Source of the DNA: Spinellus fusiger | Taxonomy: Eukaryota > Mucoromycota > Mucoromycetes > Mucorales > Phycomycetaceae | Direction of reading: 5' to 3' | NCBI GenBank assembly: GCA_025094145.1 | Contig: JALLLS010000026.1 | Span: 248,001 to 312,000 of the forward strand | DNA length: 64,000 nt | Shown: in pieces, positions 27,501 to 39,278 of the stretch | How positions within the stretch are numbered: position 1 is the first letter of the stretch | How the letters are laid out: each line of letters begins with the position of its first letter | Notes under the pieces: model-generated | What the model was told of the DNA's origin: nothing | The model's database searches: none | Seen by the model: only the letters and a program-made list of their open reading frames with translations | Program-made: the position numbers and the translations under genes

Positions 27501-28728
27501 TCAAAGTCAACGCCTTAAACAAAGAAAAATCTAAGCATCGACTTTAGAATTTTATTTTATTTTATTTTACTATTTTTGACCAGCATTACTCAAAATGCAG
27601 GGATTTTTTTTTATATCCTATTTAGTGATTATGATTTCTTCCAAAGGGTAATCTCCTTCTGGCGGAGGGCAATGTCGTATTTCTCTTCTTATATCAAACT
27701 CAATTACATCTTTTGTGAAATAACTAGACCTTCTAAGGAAGCTCATAGTTAAATCATTCAATCGATACTTTGATCTATACGCACATTACAATGCCTTATT
27801 CACTATTCTCAACATCTATAGCGATAGTCCATTATATATCTAATCCACGAGATTCTGATATATATTAACAGCTATGATTGGATGAAAACTTTTTTCTATT
27901 TCTGATATTAAAGAACAAATTCTTTTGTCATGATTCTCTCCTTACTTTGTTATTAAAAGGATTACAAAGAGACTCATTCTATAATCACTTTTATTCTGTA
28001 AAGACACTTTTTTTTCTCTAATATCACAAGTATAACTCACATTTCTTGGTTAAGTGTTTAATTTCTTGCTCCGTTATTGCAATCTTGGCCTGGATAGAAC
28101 GTACCAATTTGAAGCGAAGGTTTTTTTTAGCATTCTATGCAACTCTTGTTAGATACTTCTCCTGAACTAGTGTACAACGTCACACCAAGATTGTGGCTAG
28201 AAGAACCAACAATCTTTTATCTATTTGTATCAAGTGTGTACTTAATACTTACATAGAATTCATCCCATGCTTGTCTTTTGCGAGCATCAAACAATTGCTG
28301 GACTGCCTGACGCTCATAATCTCGTGTATGACGAGCCCGTGACAATTTTTCATATTTGGCTATATCTAGCTGATTCACAAGCCGCTTATATTCGGGATGT
28401 GTGCCTTGTTCAAGCATCACACGCTCGTTTTTTATGCCTTCGTCTTCATATTCGAAAAGCTTATTTTTTGATTGTTCATTTAAAGACTGATTTTCTCTTT
28501 TTTAAAATATAAAGAATAAGAAGAGGTGTTTAGTTTAAATAATAATAATAAAAAGTAAAAGTAAATAAATTTTATTTACCTTGACCTGCTTCTAGCTGCA
28601 TTTCGTTTAAGTGAATGGTCTTGTGTGTTGTTCTTGGCAGCTAGTTTTAGTTTAGCTTTTTCTAATTTTTGAAGTCTTCGTGACTTTGAACGGCTTTTAG
28701 TGTGACAGGAAAGCGAAGGGTAAGTCAT
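21530..28728 (-). CDS. SDS3: Sds3/BRMS1-like co-repressor subunit, last intron enlarged by a retroelement
   Basis: Likely subunit of an Rpd3L/Sin3-type histone deacetylase complex. Four exons in gene order: 28728-28580, 28496-28253, 28134-28041, 21717-21530; 675 nt, 224 residues. The family core is a long helical stretch: EQGTHPEYKRLVNQLDIAKY, then RARHTRDYERQAVQQLFDARKRQAWDEF, continuing over the splice to RFKLVRSIQAKIAITEQEI. The start is a basic segment (SRSKSRRLQKLEKAKLKLAAKN). Exon 3 uses the acceptor ending GCATAG at 28135, with a CTAAC branch-point match just before it; an earlier acceptor would read a stop. Exon 4 joins in phase (T|CC) although it lies 6.3 kb away, because the intron 21718-28040 holds a Ty3/gypsy element. 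The identification rests on the helical core; other BRMS1-family members are possible. Confidence 0.72.
21966..22074 (+). repeat. 5' terminal direct repeat (short LTR)
   Basis: Starts ATTCTTTTGTCATG and ends CTAATATCAC. Aligns without gaps to 27919-28027 with a single mismatch (G at 22060 versus T). Very short for an LTR; it lacks the usual TG...CA ends. Confidence 0.8.
22154..23560 (+). pseudogene. Gag-like region, frame-shifted
   Basis: The ATG at 22154 opens MEVEYTSSPMGHDETSS. A coiled region (LKGKLEILYLQQEEL) leads into the capsid-like part WAAAKELMRTQFDLA and AETLTEYMDRLHAYM. The frame changes near 22780 and again near 23450, after which a cysteine-rich knuckle-like segment (REYLCVKNQCMSCRKIKYS) is read. 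The capsid character is typical of chromoviruses; the protein cannot be made whole from this copy. Confidence 0.75.
23560..24356 (+). pseudogene. Retroviral-type aspartic protease region
   Basis: The active-site motif MDTGANISVI, encoded at 23967-23996, is followed about 80 residues later by LVGVDLMPKL, the second conserved block of Ty3/gypsy proteases. The frame ends at 24354-24356, just before reverse transcriptase homology begins in another frame. Confidence 0.8.
24330..25690 (+). pseudogene. Reverse transcriptase and RNase H region
   Basis: RT blocks in order: GIITRATPSAWNIPMTVVQKK, KIRVVLDTRLLN, FTTIDLKYAFLQFPL, GSPLGISIISQLFSRVM, then FVDD (24836-24847), LKINFEKSHF and LGFSISEKG. RNase H: YTDHKALSYI. 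Defects: an 11-bp tandem duplication at 24418-24439 at a frame change, and in-frame stops at 24830-24832 (directly before FVDD), 25106-25108 and 25601-25603. Confidence 0.9.
25690..27534 (+). pseudogene. Integrase with C-terminal chromodomain
   Basis: A zinc-binding HHCC-type segment (HNKVGHYGTEQMVKRLHQEG ... CSEC) is followed by a stop at 26153-26155. Catalytic-core blocks: DHYDINLGGP, VLQSDNGTEF, and SANGISERRGQLVK holding the Glu. A run of eight A near 26560 marks a frame change. The tail encodes a chromodomain at about 27110-27260 (YEIEAVIDHR ... IVYWKNYSSDWDEWL), which in chromoviruses guides insertion to chromatin marks. Confidence 0.9.
27919..28027 (+). repeat. 3' terminal direct repeat (short LTR)
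   Basis: Partner of 21966-22074, 108 of 109 bases identical by eye. It is followed by host intron sequence reading into the 5' splice site on the minus strand. Confidence 0.8.
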
Positions 28729-31700
28729 TGTAAATAGCGCAAAAATAAGGCAGTAGGCGTTTCAAGTGTACAATAGAAATAGAAAAATGAAAAATAAAAA
28801 AGGTATTAAAAAGCAGAGGGAATGAGGGAAGGAAAAATAGGAAAAAATGAAAACAAGAGAAAGAAACAAAAAATACAAAAATATTGAAAACAGAGTTTTT
28901 GAAGGCTTTAAAGATACGTGTCACATTTTGTTTTTGTTTTTAGTTTACTTTTTGGTACCAAGTGTAATAAATAGGTATAAATTTATACATCTCCGTGTTC
29001 ATATTTTTCTGGTCTCTATGATTACAAAATACTAAGTCATGAATCATCTGATACTACCCAGAAAAGGATCCAACAAGAACGAAATATGAATTGGTAAACA
29101 TGTATAATATTTTTAAACACAACAAAAAACAGTGTGAATAAAAAATTCCACAATTCATTAAATACATTAAAGGGTACTTATTGTGTCAATGTTTATTGTA
29201 TTCGTAAAACAATGAAAAAGGGGGAAAATGTACTGAATACAATCAGTATTGATGTTATTATTTTTCATGCATTCACAGTCATTCTTACCGACTTTTAAGA
29301 TTTCAATTCTATCTTTTCTTTATATGATAAGATATTAAATACTTAAATTATTTTCTTCGCTTATCAATAAATTATTTCAAATGACTGGACGGGACTTTAT
29401 AGCTTTCACTTCGCCAACCTCCCAATCAATAGCTCTGAAAAGCACTCATGAATAGTATCCCCAAGTAGCTTTTAAAATAACGCGTGATTTTTTATCTTTA
29501 TCTTTATACTTTTATTTTTATTAACATGTACTCAGATAAAATTAAAATCAAGAGACTGAATGATGCCACTTCTTTTCTTGACCAAGAAGAGATAGTAGTG
29601 TAGTCTATCCGGAACTTGAAACTGTGCATTTTCATACTTTGTGTTGTGTATTCAATCAAAGCATTGAATAATTTCTACCAACCCTCTTCAACTTCCCTAT
29701 TTTATTTTCCCCCTCATCTCTCTTTCTTACTCCTTTTCTTACTCTTTGACTTTATCAAGTTCTACTCTACCTATTTCTATTGATGTATGTTCTCATATCA
29801 ATTAAATATATCATTTTTTATTCTAAATAAAAGTATGCATATTAGTAATAGTAAAATTATAGTCTATTCTTTATATTATTGATTTGTATAGCAATAAATA
29901 TGGACTGTGAGTATCTCAAGTATGGAAAATACTACTACTTATTAGTTCGGTGTTTAAACACATTCTCAAAGCATAACCATGCCTATACTGGTAAAAGGAA
30001 GGCGTAGTAAAGGAAATAATAAATCATATCAGTATGCATAAAAGAATATAAATTCTGTCGATGATAAGAATGAATAATGATAAACTCTGTTTCTTCTTCA
30101 GAATAAGATGTTACTTTATAGTCAAAGTTTAGACGGTGTAATTTATTGTTTCCTCTTATTATCATGAAATAAAATGATAGGCTCTGATAATAAAGTAAAT
30201 CACTATCACTATCATTATTCTTATCTTTATCATTATTCTTGAAACTTTTTCTTGAAAATTAAGTACTTGAATTTAAGGCATGGTCAGTCACATACTATGG
30301 GATACTTATTTTTAATAGATAGATACTAGCTTCTTATAGTGATTGGACCATTATTATAAAGCCTCTTTCTCCTTTCTCCTTTCTCTTTAAAAATCGATGA
30401 TCGACATCAGTATTCATTTATTATTATTGAAGACGATTGTATTCTCTATAGAACACCCTATATTATGCACGTTTTTAATCGAATGTGTCATTATAAAAAG
30501 GAAAAAGAAAACAAAGATAGATAGATAGATAGATAAATCAGAGTTTTATCAATATAAAATACAATTAAACTGTTTGACTATGTTTATTCTCTAATGATAG
30601 ATAATCCATGTCAATTCTAAACTCTAAATCAGCCAATAAAATAAGAACTAAGAAAAGAATGGCATAGCACACCAACAGTACTCTCAAGCCTAATGATGAG
30701 GCGCTTCTTGTAGTACAGGGCACATGATCATTCATGTGTTTTGTTCTCAGATATTTCTGTGATCAATCTTTGACTAACCTTCAGTACACTTTACTTTTGG
30801 TAGCGATTGACTCACTAACCCTATTTATGTTAGATAAGCTATGAATAAAGAATAGAGAGGTTTATTGTAACTATATAAATTATATATACACACTTTATGA
30901 TTCTAGAAACAGAAACAATAAGTATAGGAACATAGTCATCATTGCTTACAAAACAGTAGCAGTCATCATTTTCTCGTCTATTTTCAAGTACAGTTCCTTA
31001 CCCTCTTTCAATGCTAAAGTCTATTTGGAAGCTCCTTAAGGTGTGTGATTGATTTGTTAGAAAATTAGCACCCGTTTCAATTTTATTCTTTTTCTTTTGT
31101 AGTGTAAGTTTCAGATGTCTGTAATTAATATAAGTTTTGCTCACTAAAATAATCCCCCTTTTAATAAAAATAAGACTGCATAAAATATTATTTAAAATTA
31201 AAGTATCATTAGATTAGATACATATTGTATCAATCTCTTTATTTATTTTAGTCATAGGGCATAATGATGACCATAGAACAGCTCAACGACCTCACTGTTA
31301 AATAATATTTCACTAAGAATGATAAACACTACATCATATTATGCATAATGTTATAGTTTGATTTGAATACAAGTTAGCTTAGATATTAGACACAGTATCT
31401 TTTATAAATAAAATGCAATAATTAATTATTAAGACTTGAGATGAAGTTCAAAGATATGAATGATACCAGAGTATATAAGTCGATTAAAAGAAATAGCAAT
31501 GCATTAACAGTTCAAAACACAGAAGCAGTAAAAGATGTTATAGGTTTGGTATATCACTCTCAACACCATCCCCCATGTTAAATAACCGAGATTGTTCATT
31601 TTACTCTATTAGCTCTGTATCCATCTAATGTATTATAAACTGTTTAGTGCTTTTTCAGTACCTTTCCATTATCATTGAATGCAGTCCCATCTCAGTTGAT

Positions 31701-33309
31701 CACTCCAATCGCAATTTATTATCTTGTGCTGTCTGACACAACCAATTGAGCAATATTTATTATTGTAAATATATTCCAAACATTCTTACAGATTAAGTAT
31801 TATTCAGAAAGAGTCCTAGAAATTTCCATAACAAGAAACCAAAAGAATATTACTATATAGGAGCAATTCTATAACTGACTATGAGCAAGGTTTATTCTTT
31901 CGAGTCACTCTTCATTGATTTGACGCCATTTTCGGGTCGGACCTTTTACACTTCCGGCCTGATATTTAAATTGCGTATGATCTATTCGCCGGTTGAATGG
32001 TCAAGTCTTTACACATACTTTTTTAGTCAGGGATCTTCAGGTCTTTTGTACCCACTCATATCCATAATAAACCAGTCCCTACCGATTAAAAGAAAAAATT
32101 GGTCAATATCTTTTATAAAATATAAAAGGGTTTAATACTACAAAGTCTTTGTTATTTTTTAATTGCTAAGTCTCTTTTCACTTTATTTTTACTTTTATTT
32201 TTTATTTATTTTTACTTTTTTACTTTCTAGCACCTCCATGGAGCAAAAATAGTACGTCATAAAAAGAATAACTTGTGTGCTGTGCTTTAATAAATAGAAA
32301 ACAAAAATGAATACAAAACAAAAACAAAAAACAAAAAACAAAAAACAAAAAACAAAAACAAAAACAAAAACAAAAACAAAAAGGTTAATACTTCCATGTA
32401 GTTGAATCAAATATAGGTGACATTATTTCTGGGGCTATTACTGACCTAAGCATAACATTTATAGTCTTTCAATTTGATACTGTAGGGACTCTGTTTCTTT
32501 CAATACAATAAAAAGTTATAAAGGTCTCTGAGTATAAAATATTTGACACAGTCTCATAGTAATATAAGTCTCAGACTGATGCCCTGTCTTTGTCTTATTT
32601 CCAAGTACAGCGGGTAATTTGTTTGATCATTATAGTCATGTGATCTGAACTTTCTATACACACCACTTTATAATGAGCGGGAATTGAATTATTTATATCA
32701 ATACTATTGGCCACGATGAATTTTAACTTTTACTTCAATAGTAACCATAGCCATTCATTATCAAATAAAGTTCACTAGCATTTGACATGTCGAAAGTTAG
32801 GAAGTTGTACCAGTGTAAAGTAGAAATAAGTAAATACTCGCACACATCCTTGTAGAAGGGATGGTGAAAATAGCTTATGAATCTAAAGTAGAATGTATAT
32901 CTATCGTGTCGACTTAACTGTGTAAATAAATAGACCCTCTAGAATAGAACCAACGTCTCTTGAGGTTTGGCTAAATCCATAACACTAACAATCATCCCAT
33001 TTATTTTAGGTTTAGAACAAAGATAAGTCATTAGAGCGTTCTCTAAGGAGTCTTTTTATTACTTTTGCATCTATTAGACGGCAAAAGTAGGCAGAAACAG
33101 CGCCAGCAAATAGGTTGTATAATAAGGTCAATGAAAAAAATGAAAAAAAAAAGAGGGAGAAATAAGACTGTATGTTCAAAGGATACGTGTTGAATAATTA
33201 TGTAAATAGAAGTTGGTGTATAGAGCTGTAATAAACAAAAGTGCATAATAAATGAAGGAGAGTCTCTTGGTGCTTATGTATATACGAGTCACCCCTTAAG
33301 TGTCATATA
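28729..33309. other. AT-rich intergenic DNA, no gene recognised
   Basis: 4.6 kb with no recognisable gene. Seen: (GATA)n at 30515-30535, low-complexity (CAAAAA)n at 32307-32384, and an 84-codon frame at 31881-32135 in a slightly less AT-rich patch that resembles nothing I know. Confidence 0.4.
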
Positions 33310-35632
33310 TCAGTCTTCATGAAGACTCTCTGTTGATTTTGGCGTCTTTATATTATGGTGTAGCATATTCTTTAATGCGCGAAGAGCAAACACAGTAAGA
33401 CCGATGCCAGTCCAGTCTTCGTCAAGCAAACCACGCAAATCCCCTACTGTCATAATATCTTGGTTCTTGAGCTTAGTAGCCCATTCTTGAGCTTTACTCT
33501 TGTCTCTTTTGGCTACTGTTGCTGTCTCACATACAAAAATATCGATTGGGGTGGAATCGGCATAGTCTAAATAAGATTAAGTTTACTTGATTCAATCTAT
33601 TGATGATGTTGGACAAACCTGTAAATGTGTCCATTGGTATTTCAGGAGCCTCATCTGCTGAGAGGTCGGTATCTGATATAGCTCGTTCGTCTTCTCTTTC
33701 TGTACTTTGTGTGATACTAGGGAATACATTGTGCCTTTATAAAATGTGAATAAAGAATAATCTAAGCTGATAGTGTTGGTTCTACCTTGCTATCTTTGCC
33801 AATCTGTCGCGTTCTTGTATAACTTCCCGAAGACGCTCTTCAGCTTGCACCATCTGTTGATGAATCATCTCTGCCTTTCTTTCTGTTTCAGCAGCAAATT
33901 CAGTCATTCGAACTAACTCTCTGCGTTCTCTCTCCAGCTCAGTTCTAATATCGTTTTCACGTCTCCACACTGCATCATGCCGATCTTTTGCTTTGTCTGG
34001 ATTCGAAGCATCTTTCTCCATATCTCTCAATATACGATTGATTTCGCCCGTAATGCCATGCTGGTATCTATCTAATAAGACTTGTTCTTCGATCTAAAAG
34101 AAAGATAGAATTAGAACCTATAGATCTTGTCTGATGTATTACCATTTCTGCTACTACTTCTTCTGCAGTATCTTTTTCCTGTGTAGAGATGGAAAGAAGA
34201 AGAATAGAAAATAGTTAATGTAAAGAACACCAAAGCATGGTGCGAATGAACGTACAACATTAAACTCAAATTTAACGGATAATTTATCTGAGCCTTTGAA
34301 AACAACTTGCAATGTCAGGATTTTGTGTGACGGATCAGTAGCAAGTAAAACAACATCTGGTTCTACTGCTAAGAAGGAGCTTTCTAATAGCTCCTGAGCA
34401 GACTGTCTAGTGTGAAAGGGTAAGCAGATCTGATACCGGTTTTGTAGTTACCTTTCATTTTCATTTGACAGGCAGCCACAAATGATCTCCAATACCTGCT
34501 GGCTTTGTACCTTTCCAAGTGATTCTGGTTTGATGTGCTATCATTTGTTTGTTTTGGTTTTGGTTTTGGTTTTTTTCTCTCTCTTTAGTCTACGCTCTTT
34601 CATTTTTTTCCCTTTGTTCTGTACATACTTGAGACACTTTTTTGTATACTTGTGCTGCATTTGTGCATTCCGCATAAGGATACTCGCCTGTGACCATTTC
34701 CAACAAACACATGCCAAAAGCATAGATATCCACCTTCTCAGAATATCCCCGCTCGTCGTACATCTCTGGGGCCATAAACTCGGGGGTTCCAATAAGAGTG
34801 TATTTTTTGTTCCCGAGCCACATATTCTCAGCTGTACCCATATCCCCAATTTTGATCTCACCATGAGCACCATTAATGAAGATATTATCGCATTTAATAT
34901 CACGATGGATGATGGGAGGATTATGAGAGTGTAAATAAGCAAGACCCTTGAGAATTTGACGAGACCAACGCTTAACAATCTTGGTATTGGGTGAGCTGAG
35001 CTTGCGAATGTACTCACGCAAGGTACCGGATGTCATGAGCTCAGTGATAAATACAAATTCAGTCTTTGATTCACCGAGCCAGGCATCGTGAAACGCAATG
35101 ATATTTGGATGTCGGACTGACTTTAACATGGAGATTTCATGAGCAATATCCTTGTTATTTTCCTGTCCAATCTATACACCATGTCAATGGATTTTATTGT
35201 GTTTATCTATCTATCTATATAAATCACCTGAAGAACATTCCAAGCTACTTCATAGCCCTCTTCACGGTCAATTGCTTTATGAACAACTTTAAATGCACCC
35301 TTGCCAAGCAAGGTATTGAGTCTTCCATAACGAAGGCTGGGTGAGGTGGCCACAACATGTTCTGCCATATGATGGTTTGACTGATCAATAAGATCATTGA
35401 TGCCAGTATATCCTATGATACTTTGTTGTATATGTTCTGAAGGTGATAACTGAAGAGAAAGTTGATCAGCAATTGTTATTGGACCTTCAAGCGTCATAGG
35501 TGTGGATTGATCAAACATTGCGGGAGATAAAAAAGAAATACGAGACGCAGAGTTAGGTTGGAGATCCGTTGTTATGTTGTGATTTTGAGAGGCTTCAAAT
35601 GTTAATATGCTAGGTGGATGTGCCTCTGTCAT
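33310..35632 (-). CDS. WNK-like Ser/Thr protein kinase with OSR1-type C-terminal domain
   Basis: Eight exons in gene order: 35632-35228, 35171-34629, 34537-34452, 34406-34256, 34178-34143, 34093-33786, 33734-33619, 33566-33310; 1,902 nt, 633 residues. The kinase domain starts near residue 100. The glycine loop reads [14 protein letters not shown] with a Lys in the loop, while the usual VAIK is EVAWN, the WNK hallmark. The catalytic loop is [15 protein letters not shown], the DFG position reads GDMG, and the activation segment ends [11 protein letters not shown]. After the kinase comes [18 protein letters not shown] then [12 protein letters not shown], the OSR1_C/PF2-like domain of WNKs. A charged coiled coil follows ([28 protein letters not shown]). 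In animals and plants WNKs govern osmotic and ion balance; the fungal role is inferred. Confidence 0.92.
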
Positions 35633-36769
35633 GAATAATTGAGATGTGATGGCTGTGGAGATAAAGAGAACGAAGATGGAGGATTATGGAGGGTTATGGA
35701 GGAGAAAGGAGAGAGGGAAGAAAAAAAGAAAAACTAAATACATCTATCGATATAGATATATATATAGATATAGCAAACTGAAGATGTTTTTAGAAATGAC
35801 GCTTATTGAAATTATCAAAACCCGTTCAGGCAATAAGTTGAAAGGAGATATATTCAACAGGCAGCGCTTCAGCTGTCTTTCAAGTTTTGCTCTTTCACAG
35901 CGCTACCCTTATATGTTTTTGGGTGCTATGACATGCTCTTAAGAATTCTATCCAAAATATCTGCTTCGTAGGATTAAGTCAGCAAGCTCTGTGACATTGT
36001 TAGCCTTGATATTAACCAATAGTGATACAGAATGTGTGTATTATTATCAAAAAGTGTGATGCAGAGAGTGTACTCTTATTGATAGAATAAGTCAGCAGAT
36101 GATCATATCCACTCTAGAGCCAAACCTATCAGCTGAAACTTCCATGAGAGAGACATACTTAAAGGCCATGATAAAAGACTGCTATTTCCATAAAGAAACC
36201 AATAAATAATGAGCTAAGATGTCATAAGTGAGCTCATGTTGTGGATGGCTACAAGAGAGTGTGTTGGTGATTGGCTTACCTTTCTCCACTTCTTATTCAA
36301 GCCTATCTGCAACATCTACTGTTATATTCGTCTCTTTCTGGTATTCTTTATTTATTTGTAGATATTCAATAGAATAAATAAAGAATAGAAAGAATAGAAA
36401 TAGAAATATCTCACAGTAAAGAACAAAACATGGACTATAGTCTATGACTTGCGTATATTACTAATGTAACACATACTCATCTAAGGATCTTATTGTACTG
36501 ATGTATAATATAATAAAATTCATACTTTATAATACCCTTCATTATTTGTTATCCTTAGAAAGACTTATTTCTTTAAGATTTATTACATAATTGTCACTTC
36601 CAGGTAAAGGGTTGGGTACTTGTGCAATGTTTCTATTGGAATAGTAGCTGTTATGAGATGACTTGACTGAATAGTAAATGGCTTTAGTGTTAAGCCAATA
36701 CACTAAAATTGCTAACCAGTTTCATCAACTCATTCATCAATCCAGAAATAAGCCTATAAATAAACAAAT

Positions 36770-36800
<31 letters not shown>

Positions 36801-39278
36801 TAAAAATAAAAAATAAAAAATAAAAAATAAAAAATAAAAAATAAAAAATAAAAAATAAAAGAGGCGTTCATAGCTGCTCTATTACATTTACTTGTACCTT
36901 CGCTGCTGTAGGAAGGGTCATATTAAGTTATACCTCAAGTTACATTTCAAATATGATTGGCTTAAATTTCCCCATGAAGTAACCATGGATGAAACACAGA
37001 CTGTGGAAAGATATGCCTCTCACTCTCCCTTCATCTCAACCGTTTGCAGTGTACAAATTATTCTTGGTATAGCGTCGTTTTGCTTCAAAGTACGAGTTTA
37101 AAGGTTAAATCCGAAATACAAATCTGAGAAGAGCAACTCTTTCTAAACCAAGTACTATATTTTGTAGAAATAAAAAAGATGTAGAAATATAGGTAAGAAT
37201 AGAAAAACAACCCTAATGCCAAGCATTTGTAATTCAATGTACAAAAAACCTCCAAAAGAACGATATCTTCTTTCTATTCATCAATCACTGATTCATAAAA
37301 TAACAGTACAGATGAACCAACAACTCAATAAAAAGAATCCACCGAAGCCTATAAAGTACCAACTTGGCCATGGAATCAAATATAGAAATAAGTAAAAAAT
37401 AAAAAATAAAAAATAAAAAATAAAATAAAAAACTTAAACTCTACATGACAAGGGATTGTGAGCGTTTTACTTTAAAGGTCTCACTAATCCTGTGTCAGAT
37501 CCTTCTGGACTTGATGTTAAAGAATCATTTCTTATTGATAAAATAACTTGATAGAGTTTAAGAATACTTCTCCCTCTTTGTTTCCCTCTCTCTTGTTATT
37601 TCTCTTTTGATCTTGGTTATGTTTTTGTGTATATTTATATATTTCACAGTGCCACCTATACATTATAGCAAATAGCCTTTTGTTGTGATTCTTCTCTAGA
37701 AAATCAATTTTTCATGGAATTAGCCATGTACAGTCTATTTAAGGAGTCATTTAACTATGATTTGTAGGTAGAACGATAATAAATAGTGTTATTCTCATGC
37801 TATTCATAATAAAAGACTTGTCTTGTGTCTGTCACAAAATAGCTGACATGCACATAACAAGGTGATATCACTCTAAATCGACTGTATGAAAAAGATTAGT
37901 AGCAAACTTTGATCACTTTAGTTGAATAATCTTATTTTGCTATACTTTATTGATAAACCCCAACAGATGATGTTATGCAGCATTGAGAGAGAGACTTTGT
38001 ATTTCATTTTTCTTGTGCCTACAAGTTTTTAACCTAAAATTAGACTTTTTGAAATTGAAATTAGACGACCGTCAATATTCTGTAGACAAATATCAACATG
38101 AATTATGTCTAATTTCACTGTTGATACAAGCCATAATGATGTGTAAACAATCAACTTATGTTTTATGCTCATTCAATAGCAGAAATTCATTGTTCTCCTC
38201 CATAGACATACTATTTTGTATTAAAACAATGGCCTTTTAGTTCTTTTGAAATACTAACTCTTACTGTGAGGTATTTACTGTACTAAGACTGTCTTCCAGC
38301 GCTTGTCTCTAAGGAGGCTTCTAGAATGTGTTTTGCTTTTGATTCAATGGTTCATTCAAACATCATTGTCTTGACCTATTGAGTTTTAATAGTTTAGATC
38401 AAAGACACTGTTCCAAAGGTTGAATTTGTTTTCAGTCAAGTTTTTTGTTTTTTAATAGATAATAGTTCAATAGGTTGGTATCTAGTGTCATGTAACAATG
38501 GATAAAGTCTTTTCTCAATAGGAAGCAAATAGACGGTATTCCTTATTATAGGTGTTCATTATCTCTTTTGTCTATCTATCAACAAGGGACAGTCAAGGCT
38601 TTTTGGAAGAATAGTTTGTTACTTATTGAGTCAAGTGTGTGTGTGTGTTTAAGTGTGTGTGTTTAAGTGTGAAAAGATTGCTTCTACTATGAACTAGCTC
38701 TTTTAGTAGGGGCCTCTAGTGCTTTATCCATCCAAGAGTAGACCACTAACACCTTGACAGGTATCATTTGGTTAATATTTGACAAAGAGGAAATCCTTTC
38801 ATCTCCCTATTAGAATTAATATCTACATCCATCATAAGAACGACATATTGCCCTTTTAAGCTACTTTCATCTACACATCATTATGAATTGTGTCTACAGT
38901 AAAATTACAACAGTTTTAAGTGAAAAGCTTGCATCTAACATCTTAGCAAGGGTACACGTTGTAATGGCATTTTGTTTCCAGAGACTATTCTCCAAGAAGG
39001 AAATATCAAAAGTGTTCCTATATTATTGTTAACATGTTTGTTGTTTTAAATCATCCGTACAAATATCTAATGAAATACATAGCAAACACACTCAGTAGTA
39101 AAAGGCTTCTTATTGACACTTGTTATTGACATTTGTGCTTGATTTTTATTTAGTATAAATCACCCAGCAACTATGAGTGTCCTCCAGTGCTTATTATCCA
39201 CTATAATAAAGCAAATGATGAATGACAAAAAGTCATCTGTATAGAATCAGACTGGGATAGTCTTTCTCCATTATGAAC
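35633..39278. other. AT-rich intergenic DNA with A-rich microsatellites
   Basis: 3.6 kb, no recognisable gene. Seen: (AAATA)n/(AAAAATA)n at 36774-36858 and 37393-37430, and GTGTGTTTAA repeats at 38637-38670. The first few hundred bases are the 5' region of the WNK-like kinase. Confidence 0.45.

Larger units (their letters stand above)
21966..28027 (+). mobile_element. Decayed Ty3/gypsy chromovirus inside the SDS3-like intron
   Basis: 6,062 bp, oriented opposite to the host gene and ending 13 bp from its 5' splice site. Terminal direct repeats of 109 bp flank gag, protease, reverse transcriptase/RNase H, integrase and a C-terminal chromodomain, the order of Ty3/gypsy chromoviruses. Coding regions are broken by frame changes and at least four stops. 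No target-site duplication or standard tRNA primer site was recognised next to the repeats, so the outer borders may not be exact. Confidence 0.9.

Noticed and set aside
28110..28170. Acceptor at CACTAG (about 28167) for the third SDS3-like exon
   Set aside because: It reads an in-frame TAG after VA; the acceptor GCATAG with a CTAAC branch point avoids it and keeps phase with the next exon.
31881..32135. 84-codon frame MSKVYSFESL...
   Set aside because: No recognisable motif, no neighbouring exons and no homology I can name.
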